A stretch of DNA of 64,000 nt from Corinectria fuckeliana. Taxonomy: Eukaryota > Ascomycota > Sordariomycetes > Hypocreales > Nectriaceae. A program made the position numbers and the translations under genes. Positions within the stretch are counted from its first letter, which is position 1. Each line of letters starts with the position of its first letter. The notes under the pieces are model-generated. The model did no database searches, was not told the DNA's origin, and saw only the letters and a program-made list of their open reading frames with translations. Below are positions 46,362 through 58,160 of this stretch, piece after piece. Location of the stretch: the NCBI GenBank assembly GCA_019137255.1, contig WPDH01000125.1, positions 1 through 64,000 on the forward strand. The letters are read 5' to 3'.

Positions 46362-48293
46362 GATGGGGTCGCTGGATGAGTGTACGCGGGAGACACCTTG
46401 AAGAGGAAGCCGAGAGCGCGAGTTGAAGCGCGTTACCTCATGGCGGGGGAGCGAGTGTGTGGGAGGGAAGATTCGAGGGAGGATTCGAGGGCGATTCGAA
46501 GGGGGGATTCGGAGAAAGTAGCGGTTGATGGAGTTGCGAAGACGTTTAGCCAAGGGAGTCGGCAGTCAGCGAAGAGCGACGGGTTGTAGGATGGTTATAG
46601 GGAATATTAAAGGAACGATTGAGGGTATTGGGGAGGGATAGGACGAGGGAATGGTTGGTGGTTGAGGTTCGGGTAGGAAGGACGCCGAGAGGCCGATGTG
46701 GATGGATGACGTTGGAAGTGGCTGGCTCAGGTGGTTGGCTGTCTCAGCCAGAAAGAGCACAGAGAAGCGGCGAGGGGGAGATAGGAGCGGTGCTGCCTTG
46801 CAAAGGTGTCGCTACTATTGCTGAGTTGCACAGAAGTAGACTACAAGGACGTATTGAGTGAGAAGTGAGGTTGGTTGGTGATACCGCACTGCCTATCCGT
46901 ATGGGTGGGTTGTCGAACGAATTGGCAATCTGACAGAGGCCCATGACCAAATTTGATGTGGGGGGTCGCCTTTCCCCCGCCATTTCCTCCCCGGGCCGTG
47001 GGGAAGACGAAAAGGACGTCTCCTCCAGGGACCATCAGTGCATGCCACCCACCAAACGCCCTGGCCTTCAGCGCATCTGACCTGGTTCGGCTGCTACACC
47101 GCCCCCCCGGAGGCCAATCAGGCCGCCGTCGCGGGCAGCCCTGGCAGCTCTGACGCAACCACTACAGGGGCACGTGGCCCACCCAGCAATGCTCCACCCT
47201 TCCATGTTAAGTTATTCCATTGCTTAATGACCTGCGCGGGGACTTGCTGGAGGTACTGCTTCCGCTGCGGCACACCTGAAGAGTACCTACCTACCTATCT
47301 ACAACCTTGGGAATGGAGTCCGGAACTGGCTTCTCTCGCCCATTCCATTTGCCCGTGCTCTTTCACATGCTACCTGTTCCGTACTATTCAGCTTGCTGCC
47401 TGCCCACTCCCATGCTCATCCACCTCCCGCTACACTCTGCCCCCTCTGAATAGCTCCCTTCCCGCACTTTATTCACTCAAGAACCTAATCTAGTGCCTGC
47501 CTGACTTGCTCGCCAACTCCCTTCGCCTCCGCGCGGGGCCGGCCCGAGACTTCGGCCCCCCCGCAAGTAATCCGGGGTCCCCGCCCGACCATATCCCCAG
47601 CTAAGATAGATAGATGAGATGGATGGTGAGCAAGATGGGGTAGCACAGCAGCTGGGTGGTCTGATGCCTTCGTATTCTGGGTTCGTGGTGCAGCATGTTT
47701 TTTGCCTTGTGATACCGAAAGACCAAGCTGTGAGTGGATGTGTGTTTGTTTACGCGTAGATTCTGTTTCCTCTTAAGTTGTCTCTCTTTCCCATGCTGTG
47801 AAGCCTGCACACGCAAGCATGTTCTCCTTAATGCCGATTGTTAATAGTATCTGCTTCACATGCAAGCCCATCAGCTTAGACGTATCGATGGCGCTGACGG
47901 GAGGATGGCTCTTCCACTCGGATGTAAGCCTGCGCGCCTCTTGCTGACCTTGCACAACACTGTTTCAGCAATGCGATAACCATTTGCTATAGGTCTTAGC
48001 CAGCAATCTGCTAATTCTGACATATGTTTTCAGAGATAACTACGGTCTGCATCGATGAGCTTGCTCTAACAGAATCGGACAGGACGAGCATGACGGTACT
48101 TTCTGCCATGGTTTGCGGGGACAGCTAGATGCCTGAGCTGGCCACCAAGGGTTGACAGGTTGGTTAGCTGACTGACTGTAAGCGCCAATTATTCCGTCTC
48201 ATTCTTACCCCATCCTGTAGGATCGAAGAAACGTATTCTTGGCGTCAAACAACGTCGCCCGATTTAGTTACTCACAGGCTTCACCGTCGCGTC
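46362..48293. other. Lipase promoter and intergenic region
   Basis: About 1.9 kb. Next to the lipase start there is an A/G-rich direct repeat (GGAAGATTCGAGGGAGGATTCGAGGGCGATTCG, in blocks, about 46468-46512). Short poly-C and poly-G tracts occur near 47100 and 47540-47575. No gene is recognised. Confidence 0.4.
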
Positions 48294-49102
48294 TTGCAGT
48301 CTCCGCAAGTCATCATCGGCTACCGAAGCCAACATCAAAATGACTTCACCGGGAGCTTTGTATCTTCTCCTCTGTCTCGCCTTCGGGGACGCGGCCTAAT
48401 TTGGAGATGCCCAATGGGCGCCGCCTTGCCCGTCCAAGATCAAGGCAGTCGTCCTCGTCGGCGCCCCTTCGGCACGCGTGATACGACCCACGCGACCATG
48501 GAAACGTGTCCCAGCATCATCGAGTTTCCCGTTCGCCACAATTTGCCATTTAACCTAGACGGCAGCGACCGCTACCTTTCGACTCTCCGCGTCCTCAAGC
48601 TCGAGGCATACGACTTCGACGAGGCTGAGTGGGAAAGAATCCGACGCCATAGCCAATGAGGATGGGACGTGACCGTCAGACCGCCTCATCTGGGAGTCAT
48701 GCATCTACCATGCCCGATGGCTTATTGACTACGCGTTCTTCCGGCTCCGTGACAGTTGGTGGGTGCGATCAGGCAACGTATTGAAGTGGTGCGAAGGGAG
48801 CAGACTGTTTGCCAAGCAGCGGGTAAGGAGCAATCTAGAGTTGTTGCTCGAGGCCATGGACTTTTGCATCAAGGAGGGTGGCTTTTACCCAACAACGCCC
48901 AATGGCGACGCGATCTTTCACTATGTACCGGCCGCGCTCCCAAGCCTTCGCTCTCTTTGGGATTCACAATCCGGTTACCCAAGGAATCCGAGCAAGCATA
49001 GACGTAAGCCATCTATTGGTTGACATTTACTCAAATAGGCGAAACAAGGCGTGGTCCAGGCTGCCTTTGCATGCTAGACAGAGGTACGCAACTCTAGTCT
49101 AG
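48294..49102 (+). pseudogene. Decayed F-box/leucine-rich-type gene
   Basis: Coding traces in three successive plus-strand frames. A first block (to 48659) ends LRVLKLEAYDFDEAEWERI and then a TGA, after which the same frame continues GWDVTVRP. A second block (about 48763-48990, another frame) reads SNLELLLEAMDF, then TTPNG and VPAALPSLRSL. A third trace (to 49102) carries ASIDVSHLLVDIYSN. Phrases such as LEAMDFS and LPSLRSL are typical of the leucine-rich part of large fungal F-box-like protein families, as I know them. At least one stop and two frame changes mean it is not functional. Ends are approximate, and the assignment rests on motif resemblance only. Confidence 0.45.
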
Positions 49103-50219
49103 GTGCGGGGTGACGCTGAACGGGCCAGGCCTGGGATGGCAATGGGATACTTCTTGGCCATCAGTGAGCAATTGCATGAAGTGAAGTCTGGGTCTGCCTC
49201 TTGTCTAGTTATGCTGGACCGTCGCATTCCTCGACGTGGGAAACTCTAGGTGCTTTACTAGGGAGGGACCAGCTGCCATCTCCGGGATCTCCAGCCAGCT
49301 TACAGTGGCTGCTCGGCGTAGAGCGGCAGAAGCTCCGCTCTAGAACCGGGAATGACTTGGGTTGTTTTAGTGAGCTTCGGGTCAGTCTCAGAGCGAGAGA
49401 ATTTACAGCTGTACATACGAAGTAATAATCCAAGTACTGTCTAGCTTACGTAGTACAATTTGGATATGCGAATACGCCGTGCCGAACTCGAGGTCGGGTG
49501 GCTGTTCTCCCTGGGATGTAGACAGTTGACATACCGTAAATCCTGCTTTTCAAATCATGAAAACATAAAACCTTGTAGACCTATCTACTTCGTACTCAGG
49601 TGCTCAATGCCACTGTAGATCCCTAGTAACCCCCTGCCCGTCATCAATCACCCCGCCAATTCCCGATGCTCAACAACGAGCTCGTTTAGATGCAATGCTG
49701 CTCAGCGCCATCCGAAGACCTTCGAGGCCGCGCCATCCATATTTATCCTCCCGAAACATCGGCATCCGCCTGATGATACGAGCTGCAACTGCCGGGCTAC
49801 TACGTCGGCGAGCACAAACCGCCATGCAATCTACATGTAGTGTTACGATGCGAGACCTCACCTCACCAGTTTGTTCCCGAGGATTACGTGATGGTGACGC
49901 TATCTGCCCGCGACGGTCCAGACAATTGGCGTTCTTGGAGCGTCTTCCCCGCATCGCCACCATGCCTCGAGGGCATATTTAGCACTCGAGCTGTCATAGA
50001 TGACGTTGCTTTTGACCAACAGCGATGCAGCCTGAGGGGCCTCGGTCGACGCGTCATTCCGAGCAGGCAGACAAGGCAGACAGACAAGGCAGGCAGGCAG
50101 TGAATCCAATCCCTCTTCTCTCAGGTATTTGAAGCTTGCAGCAAGGCCTTTGTTCGCTTTTATACTACACATCTTTCAAGCTGCTGAGGATACTGTCGCT
50201 GAAGACTTTACTGACAATC
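49103..50219. other. Intergenic stretch upstream of the opsin
   Basis: About 1.1 kb. The right end holds a tandem AGGCAGACA/GACAAGGCAGGC repeat (50068-50100) and the opsin promoter. No gene is seen. Confidence 0.4.
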
Positions 50220-51222
50220 ATGGATTCATTTGCCTCGCACACTCACCACGGCGGCGGTCCCGTCGGTCCTATTCCCACTGTCCTCCGTACGACATCCCGA
50301 GCATCAGACCATGCTCTTTAGACCATCCTGCTAATTCTTCTCCAGCTGAGCCTGCTCACTATCAGACCGTCACCCACGACGGAGTGCGAGCGCTATGGGT
50401 CGTCTTCATCCTAATGGTCCTCTCGTCGGCCGGCTTTGCCCTGCTCTCATGGAACATCCCGGTGTCTCGTCGCATCTTCCATGTCATCACCACCCTGACC
50501 ACCATCATCTCCGCCCTCGCCTACTTCGCTAGTGCATCGGGCCACGCTTCGGCTTACAACTGCACCTCCAAGGCCGACCACCACAAGCACCTTCCTGACA
50601 CCTACCACGATGTGTGCCGCCAGGTGCTGTGGGCTCGCTACGTCGACTGGGCTCTCACGTTCCCGCTCATCGTGTTTGAGCTGTTCCTCTTCGCCGGCAT
50701 CGATGGCGCCCACACGCTGTTGGCTGTCGTGGCCAACTTCATCATGGTCCTCACCGGACTGTTCTCTGCCTTTGGCCACGCCCACACTGCTCAGAAGTGG
50801 GGTTGGTATGCCATCAGCGTCATCTCATTCTTGTTCGTCATCTGGCACTTTGCTGTTCAGGGCACCCGTGTGGGACACACTCGAGACAACGGCGTCACAA
50901 AGCTGTTTGGCTCCCTGTCCGCCTTCTCCGTCATCCTCTGGGCCATCTACCTTGTGTAAGTCTTCCGAGCTCAATCGCGTAACTCTTCACTAACGTAAGA
51001 AGTGTCTGGGGTGTCTCAGCCGGTGGCAAGAAGACGAGCGTCGACACGGAGATTATTACATACGCTGTGCTGGACGTCCTGAGCAAGGCCGTCCTCGGAG
51101 CTTGGCTGCTCTTTGCCTCGCGCAAGCATCGTGATACCATCGCCGAGGTTGGAGGATACTGGACCCACGGCTTCGGCGGTGAGGGACGTATCCGTCTTGC
51201 CCAGAACGGAGATGATGCCTAG
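50220..51222 (+). CDS. Microbial-type rhodopsin (NOP-1/CarO-like fungal opsin)
   Basis: Exons 50220-50286, 50346-50955 and 51003-51222 (introns 59 and 47 bp), 298 residues, seven transmembrane helices. It binds retinal and is expected to be a green-light proton pump or sensor in the plasma membrane. The Schiff-base lysine is present in helix G (LDVLSKAVLGAWLL, Lys254). Helix C reads RYVDWALTFPLIVFEL: Arg120, the counter-ion Asp123, Thr127, and Glu134 at the place of the bacteriorhodopsin proton donor Asp96. Glu at this site is what Neurospora NOP-1 has. This separates the protein from opsin-related proteins of the HSP30/YRO2/ORP type, which lack the lysine. The N-terminus is His/Gly-rich (SHTHHGGG). 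No carotenoid genes lie nearby, unlike CarO, which is clustered with carRA/carB in Fusarium. Confidence 0.95.
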
Positions 51223-53334
51223 GCTGGCCACTGAAATAAGGCCATTGAAATACGCGGAGAGCCCAACACATTGGCCTTTTGCAACAATTAACAACCGGTG
51301 ATTTTGAGGAGGAACTGAGGAACATTGTAACAAAGATTGGACCGCATAGGATTTGCAATTCTCGGAGTTAGTAGGACCACATTAATCGGGCACAATCAGC
51401 ACCGGAAAAAGCTACAGAACCCACAACATTCAGCATGAACAGAGCATTCTCATGGAGAACAATTTTGAACTGAGGCATTTGTTTCTTCTGCATCGATGCG
51501 AACAGTCTCGAATCATTGCTAAATCCTGCCGAGTGGCCCCCATGTTCGAACTTCACGTAAGGCCTTGAGCTGGTACGTAAACCTGACCACTCGGAGAATT
51601 TCTTCACACTTAGCACCCGCCCGAGGTGAGCCGTCTCCAGCCGCGCTGCATGCAGCATCTTAATTAACCAGGCCATGTCTTGCTTTGCGGGAAATCCAGT
51701 TGGCATGCAACGAAAGACGCACGCCATTTCACGAGCAGCGGGACCGCTACCGTCGATCAGCAGATGCTGGCTGCGCAAGCGGGAGAGATGGCCCACACTC
51801 CACAAGCCGCTGGAGGCTATTTCGTCTGCGCCTCGTGAGCTGTCAGGAATAGACCGTCGCCTGCTAATCTACGTAGTCAAAGTGGAAGAAGCTATGGTCC
51901 GTGGCCTGGCTGGGGAGGATGATGGAAAGGCCGAGACGGTGCGATATGGGGATGAGCGGATTGTCAGTGTATCAGTCAGGTCAGTCGTTCGTGCAAGACG
52001 TCTCTTAGTGCCAAATGCCTTTATTGTTGCATTGGCATGGATGTCTAGCTAAGCGTATCAAAATACATTACTCACCACTCAGTTTACGTATTAGCAGAAG
52101 TATCGTCAAGTAAGTGAGCTGAGCCACAGCTGCTCATACCTATCCTCCCTGTCATTGACAGTCACCTAAGTTATACATAGATACATAGGAACGAATACCA
52201 CTCTACTTTAAATGGCTAAAATGTGGAGAAAATACTACATTAGAGGTTTTCGGCGCTCTAAGGGATAGTTCCGTGGGAGGCTACAACCCCTGGCTTGTTA
52301 GCACGACATCTACGAACCCCCGGGCTTCACAGCACGACATCTTGGGCTGTGATTTCAACACGGTGATCCCAATGTACGGATACGAACCCCCCCTTCCTTC
52401 GAAAATAACGAGCAGCGCCTGCACAGACAGACTGGGCCCCGTGCCGTGTCTCTCTCTCTTTCACCTGCCACGGCCCGACCTCCGGCGCTACCCAGCCAGC
52501 CACATCTGGAGGTGCCATCCGCCACTGATGTAGTGATGCACGCCTAGTCTCGCTGGGCCGTGAATGTGAGGTCACACACTCTCCCAGGTACGCCTAGCCC
52601 GATCGGATAGTGCCCAGAAGTCCCGTCAGTTGTTGAGCTATTTGCGACTTTATGCCTACCTTCCTAGGTGCCCAGTTGTCTTATTCATTCCGTAGCTGCT
52701 CACCCAAGCCGGGCGTTCTCCACTCGCCCGGCCCGCATCAGTAGCGGCCGTAGCGGAGCGGCCCACACGCAAACAGATCGGAGATCCCGAGCCCGGAGCT
52801 GCCGCCTGAGAATCTGCCAAAGGATTTCCGTGACGAGCAGGGCCTTGAAACCATCTCTCTCTTGGCGGATCCAGCCGATACGAAGCGAATTGAACTCTAA
52901 GAAGTAACTGTAGTACCGGACTACCACACGGCCTCTGCGAGTATGCCGTGCCACCGCTGCGGCCCATGCCGTCCCGGGCTACGCTGTGACAGCATCTGGG
53001 CGACGGCACCAATGTAGCTGATCTTATCCCGTGTCTCAGTGGCTCCTCACTTTCTAGATTGAGAGTAGCCAGATACACTACAGCACGCCGTGGACTATCA
53101 CGCTGGCTCGGGAACATCCCCGGCGAATCATCTCGCAGGGGTATCTTGCTTGCGCTAGTAACCTCCCCGGCCCTGGCCATGTTTCGTAGCATCGCAATAC
53201 CGTGGCACGTAGTACTGATGGCCTGCGAACAGACCGGATCGCCAATTACTATTTAGATCGTCTTTGCCACTGCTGCTAGTTCCCGTTCATGACCTATCCT
53301 CCCATCTGCAATCGATAGAAGCAAGTTCGCAAAG
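51223..53334. other. Gene-poor region between opsin and flavoprotein
   Basis: About 2.1 kb. The left part holds the opsin 3' UTR; an A+T-richer segment spans about 52060-52260. Several open frames of 80-180 codons occur on both strands, but they lack introns, domains and consistent composition. No gene is called. Confidence 0.4.
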
Positions 53335-54649
53335 ATGCTGTGGCTCCATTCGCTTGTCCTCCCGGTTCTCTTCTCTCTGGCCACCGGCGCCGCCATTGAG
53401 CCATACGCGACCAGGAATGAGCCTGACGTGTACGACGCGATCATTGTGGGAGGTGGTCCTGCTGGTCTCAGTGCCTTGAGCGGACTCGCTCGTGTTCGCC
53501 GCAACGTTCTTCTCATCGACTCTGGAGAGTATCGAAATGCCAAGACTCGCCACATGCACGATGTGATTGGCTTTGATGGTAGGTTACAGTCTCAGCAGAA
53601 GCCTTATCCTAAGACATGGACTGACTTGTTGCAGGTGTCACGCCGGCCTACTACAGGTGGGCGGCTCGCAAGCAGCTCTCGGACTACGACACCGTTTCCA
53701 TGACCAATGGAACTGTCACCAAGATCACGCCCCAGAAGAACAACACGGAGTTCTCTGTGACGGCCATTCTGTCCGGAGACAAGGAGAAGACTCTGACGGC
53801 TCGGAAAATCGTCCTCGCAACCGGACTGCGCGACATCATCCCCGACACGCCGGGCATCGACGCCAACTGGGGCAAGGGCATCTACTGGTGCCCCTGGTGC
53901 GACGGCCACGAGCACGCAGACCAGCCGCTCGGCCTTCTCGCGCCCCTCGACGACGTCCCGGGGCTGGTCCGCGAGATCCTGACGCTGAACAAGGACATCG
54001 TGGCCTTTGTCAACGGCACCGACACGCCGGAGCTGCGCGCCGCGACGGAGAAGAGCAGCCCGGAGTGGGAGACGTACCTGAAGATCCACAACGTCACGGT
54101 GGAGAACCGCACCATCTCGGAGATCAAGCGCCTCCGGGACGGCGCCGACCCCGACGCGGACCCCAGCCTTCCCAGCGTCGCCGAGTTCGACCTGTTCAGC
54201 GTCGAGTTCCCCAAGGGCCCGTCTGTGCAGCGGGCGGCTTTCCTGGCGAGCTTTCCCGACGAGCAGAAGTCCAAGGTCGGAGAGAACTTGGGCGTTGATC
54301 TGTACGGCGGACGCCTTGCGGCGGACGGAGCGAACGGCTTGGCGACCAACATCCCCGGCGTGTACGCCATTGGAGACGCCAACTCGGACAACGTGACGAA
54401 CGTCCCCCACGCCCTGTTCACCGGGAAGAGGACCGCGGTGTTTCTCCACGGTAAGTCAACCTGACCTGAATTTTATATCCTGGTGCTAACCTTTCCCCAG
54501 TCAAACTCGAGAAAGAGAATGCCTTGGAGGAACTGGCTGCGGCAGACAAGGATGAGGAGAAGAGAGACGTTCTGGACGAGCGATCCATCTGGGAGAAGAT
54601 GAACGGCAAGCGTGGAGACATCCTGTACGCTGGCGACTACGACCAGTGA
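53335..54649 (+). CDS. Secreted thioredoxin-reductase-like FAD/NAD(P) oxidoreductase
   Basis: Exons 53335-53578, 53635-54450 and 54501-54649, 402 residues. A signal peptide (LHSLVLPVLFSLATGAA, cleavage near 20) precedes the FAD motif VGGGPAGLSAL at 39-47. The redox pair CPWC is at 167-170, followed by DGHE as in thioredoxin reductases and in GliT-type dithiol oxidases. A second FAD motif is GVYAIGDANSDNVTNVPHA. The NADPH-binding Rossmann region between them lacks an obvious GxGxxA motif, so electron transfer may go to oxygen, as in GliT-type enzymes; this is inferred. Several N-glycosylation sites (for example NGT, NVT, NRT) agree with secretion or ER location. The C-terminal exon is a charged helix (KLEKENALEELAAADKDEEK). 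Only 154 bp separate its stop from that of the convergent Gfo/Idh gene. Confidence 0.85.
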
Positions 54650-54803
54650 AGAAGAGTCGCGCTGCCCATTACTGTCCACTAGATTAGAGCATTTACATAT
54701 TCATGAGTTAGGCATACAAGCTGGGATTGCCACACGTTATAGAAAGCAATTTTTCTGGTATTTTATGGCTTCTGATGACTTCTGTGCATGTCCCAATTAA
54801 CGC

Positions 54804-55989
54804 TTAGTTGTTCAACATCCCGTCCAACTGCTTGTGACGCACGAGAGCGTCGTCGAAAGAGGGCAGGTTGCTGGTCTGACCCTCTGCGAGCTTCTCATAC
54901 AGCGCGGCCACACTTCTAGCTACGAAGGGGAGATCCTCCTGCCAGTCCTCCCAGCTCCACTGAGCCTTGTCGACCTGGTTTGTGTCGAAGTCTTGGACTT
55001 CAATGGTCACGGGTCCAGTGTATGCGTTCGCGCCCAGCGACGTGCCGTCCTGCGCCACCAGACGGATCTCTCCCTTCTCGCCGTTGATGGTCCAGACCAG
55101 CGCCGGGTCGCCGGCGAACGGCTGGCCGCGCCTGAAGCGGAGGAGCACGCTGGCACCCTCTTGGTTTGTCGCCGAGGCGGAGAGTGTGCCGGTGGCGAAG
55201 ACGAGGTCGGGGACGTCGGACTTGACTGTCTCGATGACCTTGTTCGTGGCTGGGTCGCGGATCCTCACGTTGGGTCTCTGCACTTGCACGCGAGTCTTGA
55301 AGTCGCTGATGTCGCCCAAGACAGACTGCACTTGGTCAAACACTGCAGATCTATTAGCAGGTGCAGCAGGTTGGGCCTTGGAGTTCAGACTGACAGTGTC
55401 CTAGGCCGATTGTGAAGATGTTGCCTCCTACAGCCCTGTCGGCAAAGTACTTCAACCCAGTAGGTAGCAGGTCGCGATCAATTGTGCCGCCTGTTGCATA
55501 GACCTCACTGCTCAAGACTTGCCCGATGCGGCCCTGCTCCAGCAGATGGCGGAGCTTGAGAACAGCCGGGGCAAGCCGACCCTGAAGACCAACGACGGTC
55601 CGACTCCCGCTTTCTCTCGCAAGGCGCGAGAGCTCCTCCGCATGCTCGACGTCCTGAGCGAGCGGCCACTCGACGAAGACGGCCTTTCCGGCTTTGACGC
55701 TGGGCAACGCCGTGGCGTGGTGGACGTCGACACGGGTGCACACGACGACGAGCTCGACGTCTTTGTCCTTTGCGAGGGAGTCGGGATCCCCGTAGGCCTT
55801 GGTTTCTTTTGGCAGGTGGAAATGGGCAATGGATCTCTGCGCAGCTTCGACGCTTGTGTTGCAGAGCGCTACGATCTCGTACTTGGAGCGGCCGCGGGGG
55901 GAGAGCAGATATGGGAGATGTGCGACGCCTGCCCACGAGGTTTTGGCTGAGGCTGAGAGGCCGACGAGGGCGGTGCGTATAGGAGCCAT
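54804..55989 (-). CDS. Gfo/Idh/MocA-family protein (Gal80-like oxidoreductase)
   Basis: Exons 55989-55395 and 55342-54804 (52-bp intron, donor GTCAGT is weak), 377 residues. The N-terminal Rossmann fold starts IRTALVGLSASAKTSWAG, the opening of the Gal80-like fungal branch, with the usual GxGxxG replaced by GLSASA. The catalytic EKP of dehydrogenase members reads EWP at 107-109, so the active lysine is missing. The C-terminal alpha/beta domain begins near LFDQVQSVLGD. In yeast, Gal80 binds NAD(P) but acts as a transcription regulator; whether this paralogue is an enzyme or a regulator cannot be decided here. The start ATG at 55989 gives MAPIRTALVG, standard for the family. It is arranged tail to tail with the flavoprotein gene. 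Confidence 0.88.
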
Positions 55990-58160
55990 GGTCTGACGGG
56001 CTAGTGGTTTGAGCGAGGAATCAAGAGCAGTGGATCTACTACATAATTGCTGTTGGGTGGAATTGCGGCGGCTTATGAGGTCGTGGTGTTGAGGGGAGGG
56101 AATGATGCCATGTGTGATTTCTAATCAAGCATTTGTCAGACGCCTACTTTGATGAACACCGCCCGTTTTAACGTGGCTCGAATGGGCACCTCCGAAAGAG
56201 AAGAATGCGTGAAAATGGTGTTGAATTGATAAGTGGTTTTATTTGGGACTCGAGAGGATGCCGATTGATGACAATGCTTAAAGTAGTGTTTGCACTTACA
56301 ACGGAGCATGGCGTGATTGCGCTTCCAGTGACTGGTTGGTCGTCTGATGTAGGTATACCTTCTCAAGCTTGGCATGGGATGTTTATACCGTCTTTTTGAC
56401 GACGAGGTTAGTACTACTATTTACAAGGCTTCGTTCTGAATTTGTAGACATGGTCTAAATACGCCGCATCGTGAGCATTATCTAGCACACAAGACCATAG
56501 CTCTTAGAAAATACAGGATCCCGTCAAGTTTAATTGCTGACCCTGCCAAACTAGTAAAGGTGCTGCGAAGCCGTCTGCTGCGGCAGAACATTCTGATAGT
56601 TTAAATCCGAACGACAATAATTTTTTATGTCGGACACGCGGTATGTACCAGATGGGTCATGCAGTGTACTTGGACACCAGTTGCTGTGAAGACGGTCTTT
56701 TCTATTAGTGTTGGTGCTCATAGAAAGACAACAGCGCCCCTGAGCCTTAGGATACTGACGCTCCTCAGAGTCCAAACAAGAAGACTTCCGGGATCTAACA
56801 GAGGTTTCTGAGGACAGGAGTAGCCCACTGAGGTAGAAGGTATTTATTGCGGATTCTACACTACACAACTTGAATCTAGATCTTCCTCTTCCCTAGCCAG
56901 TCGAGACTCTCAGTGGCTTGTAGCTAGCGATTAGCGTCGGAGCCGAGAATGAAGGAATAAGTATTGTGATTAAGTACGAGTTGATCAAGCTCCGTTCATA
57001 CAGCAACTTCTCTCTTCAACTCTCTCCGCACCGGCAGACCGGCCTTTTCTTGGTGTTAGTGTCGGTGTGTTGATCTGTAGGCGTGTTCTTTTGTGACAAA
57101 CGAGTCTGGAGTATACATGAGTAAGGCGTTTCAGCTTTGGAAGTGCCACGTTGGAGATCCCGTCTCTAATGGGTGCTAGAATCTTAGCGAGTTTGTTGGC
57201 CAATTGAGATGCAATGCACTCCAGTATCACTGGATCATGTAGGACTAAGCATGAGTTATTAGTTCGTTCGTTGTCAAAAGAGCTGAAACCTTCACCACAG
57301 ATGTGTAAGTTAGAGGATTGCAGGATTGTCATGTATCACCTTTTGTTCTTTCCGTGTTAGTTATTGCATTTTCCAGTCATAGCAAAATGTAAGGCGCACT
57401 ACGCTGATGCTAAGTGCTAAGTTAACCTAAATGCTGAATGTGACATTAGTAGCTGATCATTAGACAATGATGATATTGCGTCTACGGTTCAGATCATGGC
57501 TCTGTGTGCTAGTCTAGTTAAGTCTGTTTTCAGCCTTAGCTGTCTGTCCGCTTCAGATTGATCAATGGTTGTTTACTACCTAGTACGTGGTGTTAGCCTT
57601 TATTCCAATGCTTGCCATTTAATTTTGGTCGTCGAGTTTTGGCAAGTTGGTTTTGCTACTCTAGTTGGCCTTGGTCTAGGCCCCCCCTGTTGATCCTATT
57701 GGTCGTTGGTCTCAACCTGGCTTTGGTAGATTTCGACATTAATCCAGCTTGATTGAGTCTGTTGGCTCACTTCAAGTTCACGATTGAGCACGGGTAACCA
57801 GACTGTTGGTGTCCAAAGTCATTAAAACCCCTTCTTTCGCAAAATTACGTGAAAACTCTGTCCCTTTCACATCCACTTTCACATCCAATCCCAAACGTCT
57901 CTGCCTCTCCCACAAGACAGACCCATTCAGTTTCTTTATTAAGGAACCAAAAATACTTCTCCAACCGCCTTCCGAAACCCTGCAACCGGCGGAGCAGTGT
58001 AGAATGAGCCCGGTTAGGATTCTACCATCTAGACTATCCTCCGGGCTAGAACCTGCTTCTTGCGCTTCCTCAGCTCGACATTACAATCGGGGGCGAGGTG
58101 GACTATGACTTCAAATATGGCAACCTAGATGTCATCTTGTATGGCGTCCAGTATGGAATA
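55990..58160. other. Gene-poor, lower-GC region
   Basis: About 2.2 kb with GC clearly below that of the flanking genes. A minus-strand open frame at 57332-56985 (115 codons) has no recognisable domain. No terminal repeats are visible. The base composition suggests old, partly RIP-mutated DNA. Confidence 0.4.

Noticed and set aside
51368..51805. 145-codon minus-strand frame after the opsin
   Set aside because: Non-ATG start, no splice signals, no recognisable domain.
50220..55989. Opsin, flavoprotein and Gal80-like gene as one biosynthetic cluster
   Set aside because: No backbone enzyme, transcription factor or carotenoid gene is present, and 2.1 kb of non-coding DNA separates the opsin from the pair.
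56985..57332. 115-codon minus-strand frame in the lower-GC region
   Set aside because: No domain or intron support. Composition matches the surrounding non-coding DNA.
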